NCBI GenBank assembly: GCA_009937425.1
Contig: JAACFO010000020.1
Coordinates: 1-43,075, forward strand
Direction of reading: 5' to 3'
Source: Gammaproteobacteria bacterium
GTDB taxonomy: Bacteria > Pseudomonadota > Gammaproteobacteria > HK1
Length of the DNA: 43,075 bases
Shown here: piece by piece, positions 36,513 to 43,075 of the stretch
How the letters are laid out: each line of letters opens with the position of its first letter
Position numbering within the stretch: the first letter of the stretch is position 1
Notes under the pieces: model-generated
Told to the model about the DNA's origin: nothing
Seen by the model: only the letters and a program-made list of their open reading frames with translations
The model's database searches: none
Made by a program: the position numbers and the translations under genes

Positions 36513-36537
36513 AAAAAAACACCCGCCGGAGCGGGGT
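36513..36537 (-). terminator. Terminator-like hairpin in the ilvB leader (possible attenuator)
   Basis: On the minus strand a GC-rich stem ACCC(C)GC / GCGGGT (36537-36531 and 36526-36521) is followed after one base by seven T residues (36519-36513). The ribosome binding site of ilvB begins 5 nt further on. Because the nearest upstream promoter on this strand is at 36565-36593, the hairpin would sit in the ilvB leader and could stop transcription before the gene. Confidence 0.6.
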
Positions 36538-36564
36538 TCAATCGCTTTCTCACCGCAAACCCCC

Positions 36565-36593
36565 AAACTACTGAAACACCGGGTGATCGTCAA
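36565..36593 (-). promoter_or_regulatory. Candidate promoter of ilvBNC
   Basis: On the minus strand TTGACG (36593-36588) is followed after 17 bp by TAGTTT (36570-36565), a 5/6 and a 4/6 match to consensus. Transcription would start near 36558, leaving a leader of about 63 nt that holds the terminator-like hairpin. Confidence 0.45.
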
Positions 36594-36740
36594 GAAAATG
36601 ACCCGCCGCAAGGGCTTCCAGGGACCCCCGAAAAACGTGACGGGGACCACATTTGCGGATTCCCCATGGACACCGTCACTGACACCGCCAGTCCAACCCG
36701 ACTATATTTATCAACAGGAAACCGGGAAAGCGTCGCTACT

Positions 36741-37199
36741 ATGAACGGTCGAATCTGGCTCGCCACAATTGCCCTCGGGACGGCCCTCAGCGCCGTGCCC
36801 TCGGTGCAGGCCGCGAAACTCTACAAATGGACCGACGAACAGGGCAACGTCACTTACTCCGAACGCAAGCCGACGGGTCAGGAGGCCGAGGCTATTCGGC
36901 TGCGCGGCGCGACCCTCGACTCCTCGGGCGCCCAGGAGAAACTCGACCGTCTCAACGAGCAGGCGGCGGCCCAGGGCAAAGACCGCAAGTTTGCCGAAAA
37001 TTCCGCCAGCGTCACCGCCGAGCGCGAAGAGCGCATGGCGAACAACTGTAAGATTGCCCAGGAGAACATGCGCATCCTGAGGACCACTTCGCGCATTCAA
37101 GCCAAGGACGAGAATGGCGAGCCGTATTTTCTGGATGAGCCCGGAATACAGGCGAAGATGGCGGCCACGCAGCAGCAGATAGAAGATAACTGTAACTGA
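36741..37199 (+). CDS. DUF4124-domain exported protein
   Basis: A 152-aa protein with a Sec signal peptide (MNGRIWLATIALGTAL..., cleavage expected after VQA near residue 24) followed by the DUF4124 domain (AKLYKWTDEQGNVTYSERKP). A helical, Gln/Glu-rich C-terminal region follows with two Cys (Cys104 in NNCKIAQ and one in the last residues, EDNCN). DUF4124 proteins are common periplasmic proteins of unknown role in beta- and gammaproteobacteria. I chose the ATG at 36741 because it begins the signal peptide; upstream in-frame codons reach 36666. It is transcribed divergently from ilvB. Confidence 0.82.
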   Translation: MNGRIWLATIALGTALSAVPSVQAAKLYKWTDEQGNVTYSERKPTGQEAEAIRLRGATLDSSGAQEKLDRLNEQAAAQGKDRKFAENSASVTAEREERMANNCKIAQENMRILRTTSRIQAKDENGEPYFLDEPGIQAKMAATQQQIEDNCN

Positions 37200-37208
37200 C
37201 CGCGCCGG

Positions 37209-37357
37209 TCTCTCCCCTTCGGGGAGAGAGGACGCTTCCGTTTGCGCATCCAGATTTCTCTCCCTCTTCGAGGGAGAGAAGTTGGGGTGAGGAGCGTCCC
37301 CAGCGCTCCTCGTTTTTCACCCTCTCCCCTATCCCCTCTCCCATCAAGGGAGAGGGG
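37209..37357. repeat. Three CTCTCCC hairpins in the DUF4124-proS spacer
   Basis: The 259-bp spacer contains three perfect inverted repeats: a 9-bp stem TCTCTCCCC/GGGGAGAGA with TTC loop at 37209-37229; an 11-bp stem TTCTCTCCCTC with TTC loop at 37256-37280; and a 10-bp stem CCCCTCTCCC with ATCAA loop at 37333-37357. They resemble the pyrimidine-rich CTCTCCCC intergenic repeats common in proteobacterial chromosomes. No gene is seen here, and no clear T-tract follows any stem. Confidence 0.85.
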
Positions 37358-37458
37358 GACCCTTGACTACGGGACCCCGGCACCAGTTTGTATGGGTTGG
37401 CGTGCGGGTCGGGATCGCGGATGATTGCGGCAGTGCTTTGCTGTGAGGAAATGCCGCG

Positions 37459-39180
37459 ATGCGGATGTCGCAGATTCTGATTCCGACGTTGAAGGAGACG
37501 CCGGCGGATGCGGAGATCATCAGCCATCAGCTGATGCTGCGCGCCGGGCTGGTGCGCCAGTTGGCTTCCGGGCTTTACACCTGGTTGCCTCTGGGCATGC
37601 GCGCCATGCGCAAGTTCGAGAATATCGTTCGCGAGGAGATGGATCGGGCCGGCGGGCAGGAAGTGCTGATGCCGTCGGTGCAACCCGCCGAGATCTGGAT
37701 CGAAAGCGGCCGTTGGGAAAAGTACGGACCTGACTTGCTGCGGCTGACCGACCGGCATCAACGGCAGTTTTGTGTCGGCCCTACGCACGAAGAGGTGGTC
37801 ACGGATATCGCGCGGCGCGAGATTCGCAGCTACCGGCAACTCCCCATCAATCTCTACCAGATTCAGACCAAGTTCCGTGATGAGATCCGGCCGCGATTCG
37901 GCATTATGCGCGCCCGCGAGTTCATCATGAAGGATGCTTATTCATTCGATCTGAACCGCGAAGCGCACCAGAAAAGCTACGACGCCATGTACGAAGCCTA
38001 TTCGCGCATCTTCACCCGCGCCGGGCTCGACTTTCGCATCGTCGAAGCGGACTCGGGCAGCATCGGCGGCAGCCAATCCCACGAGTTCCATGTGCTCGCC
38101 GAATCCGGCGAGGATGCCATCGCCTTCTCTTCCGACGGCGACTTCGCCGCCAACCTGGAACTGATCGCCTGCTCGGCGCCCAGCGACCCCCGGCCTGCGC
38201 CAAGCCAGGACATGGACAGCGTCGACACACCGGATGTGCACAGTATCGCCGACCTGAGCGCGTTTCTCGGGGTAGCGCCGGAAAAATGCCTGAAGACCCT
38301 GGTGGTGGAGGGACAATCCGGCAACCTGGTGGCCCTGACCCTGCGCGGCGACCATGGCCTCAACATGATCAAAGCCGAAGCTCTGGAGCAGGTGCGTAAA
38401 CCCCTTGCCATGGCGAGCCCGGAACGTATCACTGAGCGCTTTGGCTGCCCGCCCGGATCCCTGGGACCGGTAGGCCTGGACATGACCCTGATCTGCGATC
38501 GGTCGGCGGCAACCATGGCGGATTTCGTCTGCGGCGCCAATGCCGAAGACCGACATCACACGGGGGTCAACTGGGGACGCGACCTGCCCGAGCCCGAGAT
38601 CGCCGACCTGCGCAACGCCGTAGAGGGAGACCTGGCACCCGATGGACGCGCGACCCTGTCCATCGCCCGCGGTATCGAGGTCGGGCACGTATTCCAGCTC
38701 GGGACGACTTACAGCGAACCCATGCAGGCGGTCATTCTGGACGAGGCTGGTCAGACGGTGAATGCCTTCATGGGTTGTTACGGCATTGGTGTCACCCGGG
38801 TGGTGGCCGCCTCCATCGAACAAAACCACGACGACAACGGCATCATCTGGCCGACAGGCATCGCGCCGTTCCAGGTGGCGCTGCTACCCATGAACATGCA
38901 CAAGTCCCAACGCCTCCGGGACGCGGTAGAAAAGCTCTACGGCGAACTGGAAGCAGCCGGGATCGAAGTGCTGCTCGATGATCGCGGGGTTCGGCCCGGA
39001 GTCATGTTTGCCGAAGCGGATCTCATCGGCATCCCTCACCGCCTGGTGCTTGGCGAACGCGGCCTCGATGCCGGCAATGTCGAATACAAAAGGCGGGCTG
39101 ACGGCGACGTCGCCGAACTCGCGTTAGCCGACGCCGTATCAATTCTCCAGGCCCGTATTCAGGAAGAGTTGGCCCACTGA
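37459..39180 (+). CDS. proS: Prolyl-tRNA synthetase (bacterial type, with editing domain)
   Basis: ProS charges tRNA-Pro. The 573-aa product starts at ATG 37459 with GAGGAA 8 nt upstream. Features: [19 protein letters not shown], class II motif 1 around the dimer interface, motif 2 in [25 protein letters not shown], the INS editing domain (about 220-400, with the conserved Lys in KCLKTLVV), motif 3 in [13 protein letters not shown], and the C-terminal anticodon-binding domain with [15 protein letters not shown]. Length fits the family (about 570). Confidence 0.98.
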   Translation: MRMSQILIPTLKETPADAEIISHQLMLRAGLVRQLASGLYTWLPLGMRAMRKFENIVREEMDRAGGQEVLMPSVQPAEIWIESGRWEKYGPDLLRLTDRHQRQFCVGPTHEEVVTDIARREIRSYRQLPINLYQIQTKFRDEIRPRFGIMRAREFIMKDAYSFDLNREAHQKSYDAMYEAYSRIFTRAGLDFRIVEADSGSIGGSQSHEFHVLAESGEDAIAFSSDGDFAANLELIACSAPSDPRPAPSQDMDSVDTPDVHSIADLSAFLGVAPEKCLKTLVVEGQSGNLVALTLRGDHGLNMIKAEALEQVRKPLAMASPERITERFGCPPGSLGPVGLDMTLICDRSAATMADFVCGANAEDRHHTGVNWGRDLPEPEIADLRNAVEGDLAPDGRATLSIARGIEVGHVFQLGTTYSEPMQAVILDEAGQTVNAFMGCYGIGVTRVVAASIEQNHDDNGIIWPTGIAPFQVALLPMNMHKSQRLRDAVEKLYGELEAAGIEVLLDDRGVRPGVMFAEADLIGIPHRLVLGERGLDAGNVEYKRRADGDVAELALADAVSILQARIQEELAH

Positions 39181-39200
39181 GGGCAACGACAACGAGTCCG

Positions 39201-39779
39201 GTGTCCTTCCTGTTGTTCAAGGGGTACGTCGCTCTGGCAATATTCGCCGTGGCGGTTGCGCTGCCTGCGGCCACCACCGAACGGCCGAATGCCGAGCTGC
39301 GCACCCTGCTCATCCATGCCGTCAACGATGCCCACAGCTTCGACGATCGTTTCGACGCCGAAGTCTGGCTGGTGGACATGACCCGCAGGCTGGAACCGCT
39401 GGTGGCCGATAACGGCGAGCGCCTCGATATTCTGCGCCTGGCCCACGCCGAGGCCCGGCGCAATAATTTGCAGCCGGAGCTGGTACTGGCCGTTATCCAG
39501 GTGGAGAGCCGCTTCGATCGCTACGCAATCTCGCGCGCGGGCGCCAGGGGCTTAATGCAGATCATGCCCTTCTGGCTGGAAGAGATCGGACGTCCCAGGG
39601 ACGATCTTTTCCACATCCGCACCAACCTGCGCCTGGGATGTACCATCCTGCGTTACTACCTTGATGCGGAGAATGGCGACATGGTGCGGGCGCTCGCCCG
39701 CTACAACGGCAGTCTTGGCGAAACCTGGTATGCGCAGCGCGTATTCAGAGCGCTCAACAACCACTGGTATCGGCAGTAG
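39201..39779 (+). CDS. Lytic transglycosylase (SLT domain) family protein
   Basis: A 192-aa exported protein with a hydrophobic N-terminus (about 3-24) followed by an SLT/lysozyme-like domain. The catalytic Glu lies in LVLAVIQVESRFDRYAIS (about residue 101), then GARGLMQIMPFW, the NLRLGCTILRYYLD segment and ALARYNGS. Such enzymes cut glycan strands of peptidoglycan with formation of anhydro-MurNAc. The start is a GTG at 39201, 20 bp after proS on the same strand, so the genes may be co-transcribed. No LysM domain is present. Confidence 0.9.
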   Translation: MSFLLFKGYVALAIFAVAVALPAATTERPNAELRTLLIHAVNDAHSFDDRFDAEVWLVDMTRRLEPLVADNGERLDILRLAHAEARRNNLQPELVLAVIQVESRFDRYAISRAGARGLMQIMPFWLEEIGRPRDDLFHIRTNLRLGCTILRYYLDAENGDMVRALARYNGSLGETWYAQRVFRALNNHWYRQ

Positions 39780-39843
39780 GCGCGCCGCAGCGTCAAGTGC
39801 ACCCTCGCCGACACAGCATCGGCGCCAAGCCCTGCCCGGGCGT

Positions 39844-40287
39844 TCACTGCAAGCGCCGCTTGGCCTCGGTGGCGAGTTCCCAGGCGCGGCTTTCGTCACC
39901 TTGTTGGCCCGCGGTCTGCGCCTCGTCGATGAGCACTTCGACGCTGACCCACGCGTTGCCCCTGGTCTTGGCATGCTCCAGCGCGGCACGTGCATCGGCG
40001 ATGGCAACGGCCACCTGCCGCGCTTTCATTGCCGCCTGCCGGGCTTCCAGGGCATCATCCCGGGCCACGTCGTAGCGGCCTTGCTTGAGAGATTGTTCGG
40101 CCTGACCCAGAAGTCGCTCGGCGCTGTCCATGGAGCGTGGCGCGTAGGCCGCCGCATCAGCGCTGCGGGCGGAGTAAATTGCCTGTCTGGCGTCGCTCAT
40201 TTCCTGGGTGGGTGCACTGGTGCATGCGGCAACGAAGACGGCTGCCACGAGCGTACTTGCAAGCAAGCGGAAATAGCGCACACACAT
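39844..40287 (-). CDS. DUF4398-type helical lipoprotein
   Basis: A 147-aa protein from the ATG at 40287. The signal peptide ends in a lipobox VAAC (Cys about 22 from this start), followed by a Ser/Thr linker and a run of Ala/Arg/Glu/Gln-rich amphipathic helices (SDARQAIYSARSADAAAYA, then GQAEQSLKQGRYDVARDDAL). This is the pattern of DUF4398 lipoproteins, often found beside OmpA-like proteins; none is here. An upstream in-frame ATG at 40359 would make a longer, less typical signal. Convergent with the transglycosylase gene. Confidence 0.78.
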   Translation of the reverse strand: MCVRYFRLLASTLVAAVFVAACTSAPTQEMSDARQAIYSARSADAAAYAPRSMDSAERLLGQAEQSLKQGRYDVARDDALEARQAAMKARQVAVAIADARAALEHAKTRGNAWVSVEVLIDEAQTAGQQGDESRAWELATEAKRRLQ

Positions 40288-40427
40288 GGGCAACTCGGCG
40301 ATTGGTGGTGTTCTTTTCATGCACAGAACCGCGACCGCGGCGTCGCACGACGCTATCATCGCCCCAGTAGGCTGTCAACGCGACTGCGGATAGAATGCAC
40401 GGACGCCCCCGCAACCAGGATAAGAGT

Positions 40428-41392
<965 letters not shown>

Positions 41393-41396
<4 letters not shown>

Positions 41397-42118
41397 TCGT
41401 CGCTTTGTTCCAGCAGTGCCTTCACAAAGGGCACCGTGACCCGGCGTTGTGCAGCCAGACTCGATCGATCGAGCCGCTCCAGGAATGCCGACAGTGACAC
41501 CATGTCACGTCGCAGGCGCTTCATGACGAATGTCACCACCTCGTCGCTGAGAGCGAAGCCGCGTTCCCGGGCATGCAGTTGCAAGGCATCGCGTCGCTCG
41601 GTGTCATCGAGGGTGCGCAATCGCCAGACCACGGCGGCGGTAAGCCGCGAAGCCAAATCCGCAAGCCGCCAGTCCGGCGTACGCGGCGCCACCCTGGCGG
41701 CCAGCACCATGGGGCACGCCGCCTGCTCAGCCTGATTGTAGAGATGGAACAGCGCTTCCTCCCAGGCGCTGTCGCCGGCGGCCCTGTCCACGTCGTCGAT
41801 ACAGAGAAGCTGGCTGTCTGCCAGGCCGCTCAGCATTTCCGGCTGCGCGTGCTCGCCGCCCAGCGGCAGGTAGGCAACGGGCCGGCCATGCATGCAGGCA
41901 TCGCCACAGCAAGCCTCCAGAAGGTGGCTCTTGCCCGAGCCGCTGCCACCCCACAAGTAGACGACACCGCCAGTACCCGCCGTCAGCAAATCGCGCAACA
42001 CGGCCACGGCGCCGGCGTTCTGTCCAGGGACAAAGTTGGAGAAGCTGCGCTGATGCCTCAGGGTGACACCCAGGGGCAACTGATCGGGACGCCGCCGGGC
42101 TCCCCGGGCCCCGCTCAC
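41393..42118 (-). CDS. hda: DnaA regulatory inactivator Hda
   Basis: Hda stimulates hydrolysis of DnaA-ATP when bound to the DNA-loaded sliding clamp and so limits re-initiation of replication. The 241-aa product has a clamp-binding-type motif QLPLGVTL near residue 13, an AAA+ domain with Walker A GGSGSGKSH (about 57-65) and Walker B LLCIDDVD (about 104-111), and an Arg-finger/lid region (LASRLTAAVVWRL). It starts at a GTG that overlaps the stop of the upstream DUF2066 gene by 4 nt (GTGA). It is convergent with wrbA. Confidence 0.95.
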
Positions 42119-43075
42119 GGCAGCAGCCGATAGCTTAGCCCGGCGTTCAAGCCCCCCTGCCCGTCTTCCGCCAGGATATTTCCCAGGGCGATTATCTGAC
42201 GAACCGTCTCGCGGCCACCGCGGGCATCGACGCGGAAGGACACACCGCCGGCGTTCACGTTGGTGATGTCCACGCGGCTGATCTCGTCCAATGAGCCCAG
42301 GTATTGCAGAGTGCGGGCATAGTCACGCAAGGACCGAATACCAGTCACACTGAGCTCCACCCCGGAGGCAACCGTGGTGCCGGTGAATCCTCCAAAGCGG
42401 GAAGCCAGCCGGTCGGCGCTTTCGTGAACGCCGGCAAGCAAAACCACGTCCAGAGTCTCGCCTTGATCAACCCACTCGTGGCGGCCATCTTCGAGCAACA
42501 AGCGCCAGCGTGCCTCCCAGAAGTTGGGCAGCTGTTCATAGATCCGTCCCAGAAGCACGCCTTCGCTCTGGTAACGCTCTGCGGCACCGCGCACATTGTC
42601 CTCGAAGCCTGCCCATACGTCGGAAGCACGCAGCCGAGCGCGATCCTCCAGATCCATGAGCGGCAGTACCAACGGCACCGCCCGCCCATCGGCGGCGCGC
42701 TGGATGAACTCGGCCCAGCCGCCCACGTCGTCGCTGCTGAGTAGCTCGCGCCCGCCCGCGGACTCGACGGCCACGAGCACCAGCACCGAGGGGCGTACGC
42801 GGCCCCACACGGGCATGCCTGCCTCACGAATCAGCGCATCCACCGCCGGCGCATCGAACTGCACCCACAGTTTCAACGCCGGGCTTTCCGGCGACTCGCC
42901 GCCTTCGGCCACGGTTGGCGCATTGTCGTAACGAAACTGCTGAACAAAGCGGTTCGGGCTTTCCATGGCTTCGACGATGACTGGATTCGCGCTGGCGCCG
43001 CGACTGCCGCTGACTTTGATCGCGACCTGCAACAGGGCGAGCCCGAAGGCCTCTTTGCGGTCTTTCTGGCCCTTG
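42115..43075 (-). CDS. DUF2066-domain protein (5' end beyond the window)
   Basis: The reading frame continues without a stop to the right edge of the window, so the N-terminus is missing. At the edge it reads GQKDRKEAFGLALLQVAIKV and then SGSRGASANPVIVEAM, matching the start of the DUF2066 domain (alternating basic helix and beta-strand). The rest (about 320 residues visible) includes LKLWVQFDAPAVDALIREAG and PVWGRVRPSVLVLVAVE. DUF2066 genes commonly precede hda in gammaproteobacteria; their function is unknown, and a signal peptide would be expected in the missing part. Translation is coupled to hda by a GTGA overlap. Confidence 0.88.
   Translation of the reverse strand, partial: KGQKDRKEAFGLALLQVAIKVSGSRGASANPVIVEAMESPNRFVQQFRYDNAPTVAEGGESPESPALKLWVQFDAPAVDALIREAGMPVWGRVRPSVLVLVAVESAGGRELLSSDDVGGWAEFIQRAADGRAVPLVLPLMDLEDRARLRASDVWAGFEDNVRGAAERYQSEGVLLGRIYEQLPNFWEARWRLLLEDGRHEWVDQGETLDVVLLAGVHESADRLASRFGGFTGTTVASGVELSVTGIRSLRDYARTLQYLGSLDEISRVDITNVNAGGVSFRVDARGGRETVRQIIALGNILAEDGQGGLNAGLSYRLLP

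Noticed and set aside
36594..36654. A 20-codon frame upstream of ilvB (minus strand) as an attenuator leader peptide.
   Set aside because: It has no run of Ile, Val or Leu codons and lies upstream of the predicted promoter.

Overview
The window is a dense stretch of chromosome from a GC-rich gammaproteobacterium (roughly 60% GC by eye). Two conserved gammaproteobacterial gene strings support this: mutL-miaA-hfq-hflX-hflK-hflC-DUF2065-hisZ-purA, and rnr-rlmB-rpsF-rpsR-rplI-dnaB-alr-radA. The presence of hisZ, a DUF2232 membrane gene between rpsR and rplI, no priB, and an ilvB-ilvN-ilvC-psd-pssA block point away from enterics. They fit a Chromatiales-, Xanthomonadales- or Woeseiaceae-like lineage, but the genus is not identifiable from sequence alone. 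There is no rRNA, IS element, prophage or CRISPR array.

Layout. 1-58 is a perfect 27-bp hairpin palindrome. 70-11473 (mostly minus strand) holds rnr, rlmB, the S6/S18/L9 ribosomal operon, dnaB, alr and radA, interrupted by one plus-strand gene, a fused ATP-sulfurylase/APS-kinase. A tRNA-Leu(CAG) and a three-gene plus-strand cassette (glutamine amidotransferase, class III aminotransferase, VOC protein) lie at 11560-14410. 14431-26840 is the purA/hisZ/hfl/hfq/miaA/mutL block, followed by rlmD, a PolB-like 3'-5' exonuclease and a YdbL-like lipoprotein. 26921-29812 is ydbH plus cysM. A small isolated plus-strand transcription unit with its own promoter and strong terminator sits at 29841-30403. 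30336-36495 (minus) runs ilvB-ilvN-ilvC, a PSD-like gene, pssA, a family-4 uracil-DNA glycosylase and rimI. The rest holds a DUF4124 gene, a hairpin-repeat spacer, proS, a lytic transglycosylase, a DUF4398 lipoprotein, an ArsC-like gene, wrbA, hda and a DUF2066 gene cut by the right edge.

Most genes are housekeeping: translation, replication and repair, membrane proteolysis control, branched-chain amino acids, phospholipids and outer-membrane lipid transport. The main surprises are inside familiar genes. (1) The fused ATP-sulfurylase/APS-kinase has lost the QTRNP-HxxH and GRDH active-site residues of its sulfurylase half but keeps an intact kinase half. (2) The phosphatidylserine decarboxylase homologue beside pssA has lost all three members of the Asp-His-Ser self-cleavage triad. 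(3) MutL lacks the endonuclease motif common in non-enteric relatives. (4) ydbH appears to start at an AUU codon immediately after the cysM stop, has no ynbE between it and ydbL, and its YdbL carries a YnbE-like N-terminus. (5) Ribosomal protein S6 has a tandem-repeat acidic tail. None was tested by database search; the calls rest on motif comparison from memory.
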